DNA of 64,000 nt. It comes from Ciona savignyi (taxonomy: Eukaryota; Chordata; Ascidiacea; Phlebobranchia; Cionidae). Made by a program: the position numbers and the translations under genes. How positions within the stretch are numbered: position 1 is the first letter of the stretch; every line of letters starts with the position of its first letter. The notes below the pieces were generated by a model. That model saw nothing but the letters and a program-made list of their open reading frames with translations. It was not told where the DNA came from and made no database searches. Shown here one piece after another: positions 35,486 through 46,480 of the stretch. The stretch is from positions 27,281-91,280 of the forward strand of contig CH003349.1 in NCBI GenBank assembly GCA_000149265.1, in the 5' to 3' direction.

Positions 35486-38400
35486 GGTTGGTCGTAATCT
35501 TTTAGAATGAATTGAAATACAATGACGTTTATACATAATCTTTAGAAAATGAATTGAAATAGAATGACGTTCAGCTTGTCGCAAGCGATGTTCTAGCAGC
35601 TAGCTTGTGTAGTCTTACACGTCTTTGTCAGTGTGCTTTGTGTTAGCTTGAACATAACACCCATTCTTCTTGGCCATTCGGCGAAACAACGTTTTAATTG
35701 ATTCTGTCTGCGATTTCTTTCCATTGTCGATATTAATTACAATCTCCCTAGAAAAAAGAGACGCCTATATTGGTTTTATCCTTTTTATTTTTTCTTAATT
35801 ATATGGTTTTCTTCAAATCTAAAGGGAACTTAATGATTTTACTCTGTTTTTTCTTCGTAACGATGGTGAAAGGCATGTTCGGTCGCCAGGTGATTGGATA
35901 GAAAGTAATATCCAATCAGGTAGAAACGTTTAGGATTAATAACTGGCCTGTTTATAGTTTGCCTCAAACTTTAATTAAAAAATGGGAAATTCCCGCTATC
36001 GGGAAAATGTAAAAAGGCCAATTTTCAGCATTTTTTGCGTTATCACAGATATCTTCGGATTAGAAAGGAATAATAATCTTAAATTTCGAATAAAATTTAA
36101 AAAATTACAACTCGAATCAGAAAACCCGGGGAAAACCCCAAAATAAAATAACCAATCATAAATACGATCTAATTACGCGTATAAATGAGGTTAAAACAGA
36201 AAACTAAAATAAATAGATATATAATTTAAATATGGTCGTAAAAGATTTGTATGCCACAAACCCTATCTTTAACACTTTTTCGTAAAATCAAAATTAATTA
36301 AATTCTATTAAAACCAGCATACAGTCACTGTTACGGTCACGTGTCTTTACTTTTTTGTTTTATTTTGCTCTCTTGTTTAAGTTGTACGTCACATCCTGTT
36401 TTAGTGCGTGTTGCATGGAATCCTTGAGACCTAAGGTCATTTCATTTTTAACTAGGAACCAAGTGGTGGTCTAATTGAAACCATACTATTGTTAAAAAGG
36501 GTTTTTTCTGTAGTGTACGGAAAATTTATTATATATTTTGGCCGGAAATTTCAGGTATGTTGTGATTTGATTATAATTCTGTTTCACTGACGGTACATTT
36601 TGTTAATCATTTTATTATTTTGTTTTTAGTTACCGCAATACAAGGAACATTATATTTTGCGCGTATCTGATCATAAAAGGCCAGGCTCGTACTTGGGTTA
36701 AGTACGGCCGCAACAGTCACATTTACGCTTTATACAATACAAAAAATGTCCAACCGACACTAAATCTTTCGGTTGTGTTAACCAATATGGTTTGGATCTA
36801 CAGTGGCAAATTCTAGGTATATTGGGTCAGAGAAATTCCCGAGAGACCCAAGAATATAGCCTAAACACGACTGCCATTTTGCTAATGTTCGGCACCGGTT
36901 ATTCTATAACAGCCGATATGTTAAAACTGTTAAAAATAATAATGTGAGGAAGGTTGTTGGTGAATAAAATAAACTGAGAAAAGTTAAGAAGGAACCAACA
37001 GAGCGCAAAATGGAAAATTCGTTATAATATTTAAATTATAACTTGAATACTTTATTCAGAAAACATTGATACTTGGATTGGTAGCTCGGGAACCCGTTGG
37101 TTTCTGTTGCGTCTGTTGAAAAAACTAACTGTTTCTATTGCAGAAACTAACGATGTACCTTTGTATAAATTACACTAAAAGTGATACGGTGGCCAGGGAA
37201 CTCGATCGTTTCTGCATGCAGAAAAAATATAGCGTACAATCAAAAGGGGTTTTAAGAATATTGGTGGTTTAAACGTGGTTGACACTCTCTAGTTCTCTTT
37301 TGTTTTTTTTAGCTGTTTTCCAAAATTGTTTATAACGCCTAATTCAATCGCAAAGAGTTCCTGACTGTGTTGAAACTTGTTTTCCAAAAGTAGCCCTAGG
37401 AATTCAACATAATTGGCACAGTTTAGGATATGATATTCATGTTTATCGCCGTGGATGGAAAAACCAAGGAGGTTAACACACAGGAAATCGTCAGATTACC
37501 CCGCGCCCACCGTCGGGTTACCGGAGCTATTACAGTGTGTTGTGTATAGAAGACACGTTCCCTTCAATTTGGTAAAGACCATTAATTCGCTGGGTTCAGG
37601 AAATGTCCATAAGTGCCTTGCCCAAAGACACAACCGACTAGCTAGCGACCAGTTTCGCACCTGCAACCTTTTGATTGAAAGGCGACGCACTAAACCGCCA
37701 GACTAACCAGCCTGATGTTTGTAACGCTTGAGCGTCGTTGAGTAGAGTACTCAACAGTCGTCTTCTTAAGGCGTGTTGTTTCAATGGGTTTATTAATATG
37801 TTTGCCGTCTCAAGCCCCATCATGTATGTAAACTGTTAGTTTAAACAACAAAACATTCTTTTAGAGACCCGGACCAGATTTTTGTGTGGTGGACGGCCGA
37901 AAGTCCGACTTACGGTTATAACAGAAAAGACCTCGACCGATATGACAACTTCTTCAACTGGACATGGACGTACAAGCAGAACGCGGAAGGTCATCGCGGT
38001 TACGGCAATCGTGCTATAGCCCTGTCTGCTGTAAAGAGAGGAAAGCTTGTGGTTGACCAGATAGTGGCGTCAAAAGATAAAATTGCGGTAAGTGACCACT
38101 TAATCAACACTGCTGATTGTAGCCCACCGTGGGTTTACCGGAGCTATTGCAGTGTGTTGTGAATGATAGAAACGTTCCTTTAATTTGGTGGAACCCATTA
38201 TTCCACTGAATTGTCCGTTAAGTGCCTTTCCCAAGGACACAACCAATTAGCTAGCGACTAGTTTCGGACCTGCAACCTTTCGGTTGAAAGAAGTTGCACT
38301 AAACCACCAGACTAAACGGTCGAACTTTTCGAATGTAACGGTCCGGTATGTTCCGACAACCTGACTGTGGTTGGGAACGGTTAAATCTAAAGAACGTTTA

Positions 38401-39060
38401 CCCAATCCAATAATAAACACAAGTATTCCATCATGTATGAACTTATTTTCGCAGATGTGGTATGTTAGTAACTGTGGTGGGAAGCAAGGATCAAATAAGC
38501 GAATGCAGTATTACAAACATCTCGTCCTTGCTGGTTTATCCGTAAGCACTTTCGGTAGATGCTTCCCAGGTTCCGAGACCATTCCAAGAAGTTTTCCTAC
38601 CAAGTATCCAGAACACCTAAAGAGGCACAAATTCTACTTGGCGTTCGAAAACTCGTTTCATTGCAAGGATTATATCACGGAAAAGTTCTGGGACAACTCA
38701 TTGAGAAACGATATGGTTCCGGTGGTCTGGGGTCCAACCAAGGAAGACGTTTTGTCGGTTGCACCGCTTGATTCATTCATTCACTGTGACGACTTTGAAA
38801 GTCCAGCTAAGTTAGCTGAATATCTGAAATTCCTCGATCGAAATGATGACGAGTATCGGAAATATTTCCGCTGGAGGGAGGATGCGAGCATTACCAACGA
38901 AGAGATGGCGAAACAAACTCAGGAAAAATACCCGAATATTGAAGTTCATGTCAAATCGAAAAGCTTATGCATGGAATACTTACAAAACAAAGATACAAAA
39001 ACAATTAAATCTCTATACCAAGAATTTATTGGATCGGATAGACGGGAGTGTACGGCTTAA
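35115..39060 (+). CDS. Alpha-1,3-fucosyltransferase (GT10), copy A
   Basis: Golgi type II enzyme family transferring fucose from GDP-fucose to glycan GlcNAc. Exons 35115-35485, 37865-38087 and 38455-39060 would give about 399 residues. Start MLRLR is conserved in copy B. Residues ~11-28 are a membrane anchor (GGVILILLVGMMLWIF). The N-terminal GT10 part holds LILYWGLPFGNS and FHFTTLTKNDIPW. Exon 2 has WWTAESPTYGYN and FNWTWTYK. Exon 3 has the donor-binding signature KFYLAFENSFHCKDYITEKFW and VPVVWGP. Oddity: exon 1 ends TACAGGGTTGG, where copies B and C have TA(C/T)AG followed directly by GT. The extra G makes the normal donor impossible or shifts frame, so the copy may be disabled or use shifted sites. 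Confidence 0.8.
35487..37864. other. Intron 1 of fucosyltransferase A
   Basis: AT-rich. Begins with a ~50 bp tandem duplication (aatgaattgaaatagaatgacg) and contains a reverse SINE at 37426-37715. A part around 36330-36690 is missing from copy B. Confidence 0.6.
37426..37715 (-). repeat. tRNA-derived SINE, main family, reverse
   Basis: tttaggatatgatattcatg tail, gactagctagcgaccagttt, head ccgccagactaaccagcc. Only its head end remains in copy B (45318-45402). Confidence 0.88.
37865..38087 (+). CDS. Fucosyltransferase A exon 2
   Basis: Acceptor TTTTAG with a second AG two bases on (TTTTAGAG). Encodes DPDQIFVWWTAESPTYG to KDKIA; donor GTAAGTG. Confidence 0.85.
38105..38330 (-). repeat. SINE fragment in intron 2 of fucosyltransferase A
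   Basis: Starts ~20 bp after the splice donor: gtgggtttaccggagctatt, tagctagcgactagtttcgg, head accaccagactaaacggtc. Shared with copy B, so it predates the duplication. Confidence 0.82.
38455..39060 (+). CDS. Fucosyltransferase A exon 3
   Basis: Acceptor TTTTCGCAG; MWYVSNCGGKQGSNKR to SDRRECTA and TAA. Carries the whole C-terminal GT10 domain. Confidence 0.92.
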   Translation: MWYVSNCGGKQGSNKRMQYYKHLVLAGLSVSTFGRCFPGSETIPRSFPTKYPEHLKRHKFYLAFENSFHCKDYITEKFWDNSLRNDMVPVVWGPTKEDVLSVAPLDSFIHCDDFESPAKLAEYLKFLDRNDDEYRKYFRWREDASITNEEMAKQTQEKYPNIEVHVKSKSLCMEYLQNKDTKTIKSLYQEFIGSDRRECTA

Positions 39061-39203
39061 TACATGAGGCGGAATGTCGCACCCCGAATATTACCGAATT
39101 TTATCTCGAATATAACGTTGTTCGATAATTGAAGATATCGTATAGTAAAAATCCAATCACTTCGTGTCCATTGTTACCGGACCTATGGCAGTATATGTTA
39201 ACA

Positions 39204-39330
39204 TGTTTTTTTTTACTGAGCCAAGTTTCAACCTCATGGCCCCTCAGTAGGATGGGCTCGTCACTAGGACCGTTTTTTTGTATACGAGTCGGTATATGTA
39301 TCGGCCGCGTTAACCATTTGGCCACACGAC
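39204..39330 (-). repeat. second SINE family, copy 2, reverse
   Basis: Reverse-oriented: poly-T (A-tail), then ggttgaaacttgg box B on the minus strand and a head reading gtcgtgtggccaaatggtta. Confidence 0.78.
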
Positions 39331-39349
39331 CCGTATGTTGACATGGTTA

Positions 39350-39560
39350 ATATAGTGTGGCGCTTTTTAGCCGAAAGTGTGTGGCGTGTGGCGCCTTTCA
39401 GCCGAAATGTTTCAGGTTCGAATATGGTCGCTAGCTAGTCGATGTTTCCTTGGTCAAGGCACTTAACGGACATTGCCCGAATCCAGCGGATTAATGGGTT
39501 CTACTAAATTGAAGGAATGTCAAAATTATACAACGTGCATTAGCTCCGGTAACCCATAGG
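39350..39560 (+). repeat. tRNA-derived SINE, main family, 5' part
   Basis: gcgcctttcagccgaaatgt, gtcgctagctagtcgatgtt, aaggcacttaacggacattg; ends at tagctccggtaaccc. Confidence 0.82.
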
Positions 39561-39661
39561 GGAATTCCTCGAAGCCATAAAAAACTAAATCGGCTGATTG
39601 GAATGTAGCTTAATTTTACTACAGCGCTTGACATAAGGATTTATTTTAAAAATTTAAATTA

Positions 39662-40176
39662 CAGTCGAACCCCGCTTGGAGACCACCTCGATAACACGAC
39701 CACCTCATTATTAGGACCACTTTAGTGCCGTCCCAAATAATTCACTATAGTAATACGTTGCATTCTGTTTCAATAACGCGACCACCCCGGTTTCCAGACC
39801 AGGACCGCCATATTTTGGTCAAAAACTTCAAATTTAACTCCGCTTAAGTGACCACATGTGCTAAATAATTTGCCTTTGTCAACAAAATAATAAGGTTAAA
39901 TTCTTTTATGATCAAAACAATAAGAATAAATGAGCGCACACGAAAGAAAATGTGGCAAACAGTACTGAATCTTACAAAATAAACTTTAGCATTAAATTCA
40001 TTCTGCAGTATCTGATAAAAATAATGGCATATGGTGAAAAGTTAGTAAAAATGCAGACGTTTAAGCCGCACATGACGACACCTTGTTTCAAACCAAAATT
40101 CACTAACATGACCACCCCGCTAACGCGACCGCTTGATCACGGTCCCATAGGTAGTCAAGTAAGCGTGGTTCTACTG
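39662..40176. mobile_element. pogo/Tigger-like MITE, 515 bp, unit A
   Basis: Left end CAGTCGAACCCCGCTT and right end, reversed, CAGTAGAACCACGCTT form inverted repeats flanked by TA on both sides. Internal bases repeat gaccacc motifs. The copy at the same place in unit B (49996-50511) shows it predates the duplication. Confidence 0.85.
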
Positions 40177-40726
40177 TATATAAAAATAAAAAAAGTAAAA
40201 TTGCCAAGGAAAAATCATACCAATAAAATGTTACCAAGATCAACGAACCATAAACAATCAATGAATCAAAAAAACTACTGCAGCGGTGCAGTAACACTTA
40301 CTTATGTTAAGGTGGGCAGTATGGTCACATCCGGAGTTTTGAAAAGCCACATAGTTTGTCGGATTAATAATGTGAGCAGATCCTAGTATGCAGAGTGTTA
40401 GGTTTACAGCTGCTTAAAAGAGAAATTAAAGCACCAGTCGTTGTAGCCTTTTATTAAAAAAAAACTAAAATAAAGTGTCACCACAAACTATTTGAATTCA
40501 TGTTGTACGTCTCTATCATATTGGTTAACTGCAAAACAACAACTAAAATCCACAAATTTACCTATATATACTGACTACGTTAAGATTATTATGTTTCCCA
40601 TTTGGATAAATGGGACACATATTCTATTTGTGCGTTTTTTTCGTCAAATGCTTGACAGCCATGGCATGTCGCCCCGACATCTACATTACGGAATAATGGA
40701 ATTGTAATGAAACTTTGTTATTTGTT

Positions 40727-40776
40727 AGCCCCCATGGTTTTCCCATTCACGGGGATAAACATAAATATCCTATCCT
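40727..40776 (+). repeat. SINE 3'-end fragment
   Basis: Only tccccattcacgggg-like 3' part and tail atatcctatcctaa. Confidence 0.7.
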
Positions 40777-41325
40777 AACCCACTAGTCAACTGGTTCAGG
40801 GAAATATACCCTAAGTGCGTTTTCAAGGATAAAACATTAGTCACAGATCACCTTGCTTCTTGGGAAGCATAAACATTTTACGTTATACTTAAATAAACAA
40901 AGTAAATCGGCCGCTTGAAAGCAGTGCTTCATACATTATTTTTTGTTGAAGTGTTTATTCGGTAAGAAGTAGATAATTTTTTTATACATAGTTGTAGAGT
41001 CCACCGTTAGTCAATGTACGATTGTCGGCTTTTGTCGATATTACACTTCAACTTACAAACTGTGCAAACGTGGCATCGAGACAGGGCTCACTTAAACTAA
41101 ACACAGTTATACATACAACAGTCCACGCACATGTATTACGCGTTCATATCGGACGGGTAATTAATTTAACAGTATAAATATATAGATTAAATCTTAAACT
41201 CGAACCCCTAGTTTTAGACATGTTTGCAGCCACGGACTTAAATCCGGTACCACAGGAAACTGAACCGAAATAGAAACCGTCACACTTAGTAAAATCGTCA
41301 TATCACAGGGTTAAAATCACAGGGT

Positions 41326-41620
41326 GTCCGGCCCGTTGGTCTAACGGTTAAGTGCGTCGCCTTTCAATCGAAAGGTTGAAGGTGCGAAACTGGTCGCTAG
41401 CTAGTCGGTTGTGTCCTTGGGCAAGGCACTTTACGGACATTGCCTGAACCCAGCGGATTAATGGGTTCTACCAAATTGAAGGAACGTGTCTATCATATAA
41501 AACACACTGCAATAGCTCCGGTAACCCGACGATGGGCGCGAGGTGATCTGACGATTGCCCGTGTGTTAACCCCCTTGGTTTTCCCATTCACGGGGATAAA
41601 CATGAATATCCTATCCTATA
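41326..41620 (+). repeat. tRNA-derived SINE, main family, best-preserved copy
   Basis: Complete: gcccgttggtctaacggtta head, ggtgcgaaactggtcgctag, gtgtccttgggcaaggcact, ctgacgattgcccgtgtgtt, tail tatcctatcctata. Absent at the same place in unit B, so it inserted after the duplication. Confidence 0.93.
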
Positions 41621-42410
41621 AGCGATCATCCGTAAAACCCCCCGTAAAAGCCGTAAAACGATCAGAAATTGTAAATATGGGATCACTATAACATCCACAG
41701 CGTAGATTTAACATAGGAATGTTAATTTATATGAAATATTATTCTGGTTATTACTGCAATATCACCCTCCAATATAAGTTGTGTCGTCCCACAAAGGCCC
41801 TTAAGCGGACTTTATTACAGATCAATCGGTGATACAAAACAATTTAAGCAATGTATATTTTGCACCTGTCATCTCTCATTTATCATATCCGGATCGATAT
41901 ATCTTATATTCATTATTCATTGTTAAACCGTCAATCACTATTATTGTTACCCCGGTACAATACTCACCAGATGCTATATTGCATCCCTTGTTTGACTTCA
42001 AAATATTCAGTGGTCAAAAAGCTGTTTACGTATCATCATAAAATAGAATCGTGTACAAGACCAGAGGCCCAAACCAGTGGTTTCTAAACAAGTGCCATTT
42101 GCATTAAAAAAAAGAATTTGAAAAAATAGTAGATGAAAAAGTGGGTTCAGACAGTGGAGAAAGGAAAAAGTGGGATAAACAAGATATATAATATGTCAGA
42201 GCAGGTTTAAGACCCCAAGGGTCCTAAACTAGTGCTTTCGTACGGGGTGGCAGAGGTCGTAAAACTTTTTAGTTTTAAAGTATGACTTCAACTACGATAT
42301 AGTCTTACAATCATGGTATACTATGGTAGATATAGAGCAGGGTTCGTGTAAGTGTGCAGCGAGGAACAGATGTAGCATTTCTAAGAATACGGTTAATGGA
42401 ACAGAGTTTT

Positions 42411-42440
42411 AATTCAATTCAATTCAATTCAATTTATTTA
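42411..42440. repeat. (AATTC)n microsatellite at the duplication junction
   Basis: Four to five copies of attca between units A and B. On the minus strand this reads as a (TTGAA)n tail of the kind found at 3' ends of non-LTR retrotransposons, preceded by ~120 bp of possible element body (42445-42560). Confidence 0.7.
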
Positions 42441-45317
42441 ATTTATGCTGACATCACATTTTTACAAACGACAACAGTATATATAATAATGAATAGCAAT
42501 GTACAGCAAAGGATGCAGCGAAAGACCAAAAAGTCACCGAGTCAGCTGCACCCTTTGTGTTTATTTAGATAAATAAAAAAAATAAATATAAAAAAAATAA
42601 CGAAATACAATGCTGCAAAGTTTGCACTTAATATACCATTATTATATTTACTACGCATGAAATAATATAAGTTCGACCTCAAATGAATAGTTCCTTCTAT
42701 CCTGTTTGCGTGTGGTTGAGTTTATCGGGAATTCGGGGTGTATTATATATATATATATCAAATTTATTTATGATTGCTTACGCATATTTTATTTTGGGGG
42801 GTTTCTCGAAGTAAACTGGGTCATTTTATTTCTAGGGCAAACTAAAGACATGTTATTTAGGATTCCTAAAGGTTTCAACCTGATTGGATAACCCATTCAT
42901 TCCAAACACCCGGCGACCAGGCATGCCTGTCATCAGCTTTGTGTTAAAAAAACGAAGTGAAATCAAAATGTGTTACCTTCGAAATCAAATGGAACCCATA
43001 ACTACATTCATGAAAGGCGTAAATCATCTTAGTCCTTAGATATGTTAAACCAGTCTAGTGAATACACCGACTGCTTGGTGGTCCACTAATTACACCAGAC
43101 AGCATAAAATTCTTAAATTGCATAATTTTCGTATCTCTAAGTTAAATAGTATCCATTACTTCCTCTTTTTGTTCTGTAATTCTCTTTTGTAAATTTGGAA
43201 TTGACTCGGATAATGTTCATTATTAGTGTTATTTATAAGGGTGGAGCAACGGGTAAGTAGTTTGAAAATGACACGTCTAGTGGAATCAAAAACACAGTTT
43301 ATGTCCTCTGGTTATAATTGGTGGCAAGAGTTGATAAGGAGTGATACGATAATAATAGTTAATATAACGATACGATACAGTAGTAAATAATAAATAGTTC
43401 TTACGGAAATACGGTTTTCTGTTGTTAATAAAAGAACCAAATCAGTCAGTGTAAATCATAGGTAGCACAGACTTACCAAACTTAGGGCTTTTAGCGGTAA
43501 ACGGAAAATGTGCTATCACAGTAAAATGGTACACATACATAATTCCAAAAAAGAACCCTATGCCATGCGTTCTGGTTTAGGGGATGACACAATTGCCCAT
43601 GATTACATACAAAGTCGCCTATTATTACCAACGTTTATAAGCCAAATTATAATGTTTAGCAGACTAAGAAAACCTAAAAACTGAGTGAATATATAATGAG
43701 TTTAGATATCCTACAATTAGGTATAGTAGTGTTAAAGTTGCATGATTATTCGCGTGTTTTGTTTTTTAGCCTACTTTAGATATTATTCCGTTATAACTTT
43801 GTTATTAAAACAAAGTTCCTAATATAAACTTAATACTAGGTAACAATTTTTAAGGGTAAGGTGTATAAGTGGTCGTATACACAGACTGTAGATATGTTAC
43901 GGTTACGAACCTATGTTAAAGTAGGTGGTGTGATACTGATTTTGCTTGTGGGAATGATGCTTTTGATATTTCAAACTGTAAAGGTTCGACAAACTCGACA
44001 CAGAAACGCTGTAGTACCGACGAAATTACCATTAAATGTGAAAACACATTATTCCCCTGCAAACGTTTCCATTCATTCATCACATAAACCGAAATCAAAA
44101 TTGATCCTGTACTGGGGCTTGCCATTTGGAAACTCTAACGTGACGGAACGATCACAGGAAGAATGCGAAGTGACGTATAACCGAAGCAGATTGAGGGAAG
44201 TTGGAATGGTCGCATTTCATTTCACTACATTAACAAAGAACGATATTCCGTGGACAAATTACAGGTTGGGCATACATAATCTTTTAGAAAATGAATTGAA
44301 ATAGAATGACGTTTATACATAATCTTTAGAAAATGAATTGAAATAGAATGACGTTCAGCTTGTCGCAAGCGCTGTTCTAGCAGCTACCTTGTGTAGTCTT
44401 ACACGTCTTTGCCAGTATGCTTTGTTTTAGCTTGAACATAACACCCATTCTTCTTGGCCATTCGGCGAAACAACGTTTTAATTGATTCTGTCCGCGATTT
44501 CTTTCCATTGTCGATATTAATTACAATCTCTCTAGAAAAAAGAGACGCCTATATTGGTTTTATCTTTTTTATTTTTTCTTAATTATATGGTTTTCTTCAA
44601 ATCAAAAGGGAACTTAATGATTTTACTCTGTTTTCTTCTTCGTAACCATGGCGTAAGGCATGTCCGGTCGCCAGGTCATTGGGTAGAAAGTACTATCCAA
44701 TCAGGTTGAAACTTTTAAAATGAATAACTGGCTTGTCTACACTTTGCCTCGACTTTTAATTAAAAAAGGGAAATTCCCGCTATCGAAAAAATTGTAAAAA
44801 GGCCAATTTTTAGAACTTTTTGCGTTATCACAGATATCTTCGAATAAGAAAGGAATATGTATCTTAAATTTCTAATACAATTTAGAAAATTACAACTCGA
44901 ATCAGAAAATCCGAACTGGAATATAAATTTCCCAGTGTACCCCGGGAAACCCCCAAAAATATAATAACCAATCATACATACAAGCTTATTACGCGTATAA
45001 ATGAGGTTAAAACAGAAAACTAGGATATAAATATATATAATTTAAATATGGACGAAAAAGATGCGTATATGCCCCAAACCTATCTTTAACGCTTTTCCGT
45101 AAAATTAACATTTATTAAATTCTACTAAAACCAGCTATAACATTTACGCTTTATACAATCCAAAAAAAAGTTCAATCAAGTTAAATCTTCAGGTATAGTG
45201 TTAGCCCATATGGTTTGGACCTACAGTGGCAAATTCTAGGTATATTGAGTCAGAGAAATTCCCGAGAGACCCAAGAATATAAGCACGACTGCCATTTTGC
45301 GTATGTTTATTCCATAC

Positions 45318-45402
45318 AACCGACTAGCTAGCCACCAGTTCCGTACCTGCAACCTTTCGATTAAAAGGCGACGCACAGGAACCGCCAGACTAGCCGGGCC
45401 GA
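45318..45402 (-). repeat. SINE head fragment, reverse
   Basis: gactagctagccaccagttc to ccgccagactagccggg; remnant of the copy that is longer in unit A. Confidence 0.75.
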
Positions 45403-45495
45403 TGTTTGTTTGAGCATCCCTGAGCAGAGTGTTAATCAGTCGTCTTTTTAAGAAGTATGGGTTTTATTAATATGTGTGCCGTCTCAAGTCCCATC

Positions 45496-45948
45496 CAGGT
45501 CCGGTGCTAGGAACCGCGGGGCCCAATTAGAAATGTGATGGCGGGGCCCCTACTTTTCATAGCAAAATTTATGGGTGTTTATATATCATAAAATACATAC
45601 CAGTACATACAAACTACAAAATAGACATTTAATACTTGCTATAAAACAAATTAAAGGTAATGTGGATGCTTATTTACGATATATTGTTTTACTTCCAAAC
45701 ATATCTATATTGTTTAGCAACCATATTCATTATGACGTAACAGGCAGACACAGAAATATAAATTTGACTTACTTACGATGCATAACAAATAGATATTATG
45801 AGAAAGAATATTATTTCACTTTTTATTTTACGTTTCAGTAGTATTTTAAACCTCATAATACAGAAAAACCCCCGCTAGCGCGGGGCCCCTTCAAGGTGCG
45901 GGGCCCAATTTTATCTAATCGGTCAAATCGGCCTAAAACCGGCCCTGT
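45496..45948. mobile_element. hAT-like MITE, about 450 bp, only in unit B
   Basis: Ends CAGGTCCGGTGCTAGG and, reversed, CAGGGCCGGTTTTAGG. Flanks gtcccatc and gccccatc match in 7 of 8 bases, consistent with an 8-bp duplication. The corresponding place in copy A is uninterrupted (agccccatcatg). Inner edges are GC-rich (cggggcccc) on both sides. Confidence 0.82.
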
Positions 45949-46261
45949 GCCCCATCATTTGTATGCTTCAAACTGTTCGTTTAAACAACAAAACACATGT
46001 CCTTTTAAAATGAAACCCGGACCGAGAATTTATGTGTAGGTGGACGTGCCGATAAGTCCGACGTATGGGTATAATAGAAAAGTTCTCGACCGATATGACA
46101 ACTTCTTTAACTGGACATGGACGTACAAGCAGAACGCGGAAAGTCATCGCTTTTACGGCAATCGTGCTATAGCCCTGTCTGCTGTAAAGAGAGGAAAACT
46201 TGTGGTTGACCAGATAGTGGCGTCAAAAGATAAAATGGCGGTAAGTGTCCACTTAATCAGC

Positions 46262-46480
46262 ACTGCTGATTGTAGCCCAGCGTGGGTTTACCGGAGCTAT
46301 TGCAGTGTGTTGTGAATGATAGAAACGTTTCTTCAATTTGGTGGAACCCATTAATCCACTAAATTGTCCGGTAAGTGCCTATCCCGAGGACACAGCAACC
46401 AATTAGCTAGCGACTAGTTTCGGACCTGCAACCTTTCGGTTGAAAGGTGTCGCACTAAACCGCCAGACTAACCGGTGAAC
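46262..46480 (-). repeat. SINE fragment in intron 2 of copy B
   Basis: Orthologous to 38105-38330 by position and sequence. Confidence 0.82.

Larger units (their letters stand above)
33876..42409. repeat. Segmental duplication, unit A (fucosyltransferase A)
   Basis: From cttaatatac to the point after ggttaatggaacagag, this segment matches 42626-52543 in order and orientation, including the gene's exons, introns, flanking SINEs and a pogo-like MITE. Similarity is high in exons and still clear in introns, so the event is recent. Confidence 0.88.
44265..46012. other. Intron 1 of fucosyltransferase B
   Basis: Shorter than in copy A because DNA equivalent to roughly 36330-36700 and 36900-37620 is missing, and enlarged by the MITE at 45496-45948. 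Confidence 0.6.

Noticed and set aside
41326..41400. tRNA gene
   Set aside because: Box A/B motifs belong to the head of a dispersed SINE; no intact cloverleaf or acceptor stem is evident.
45575..45841. 88-codon open frame inside the hAT-like MITE
   Set aside because: AT-rich filler of a non-autonomous element with no transposase motif.
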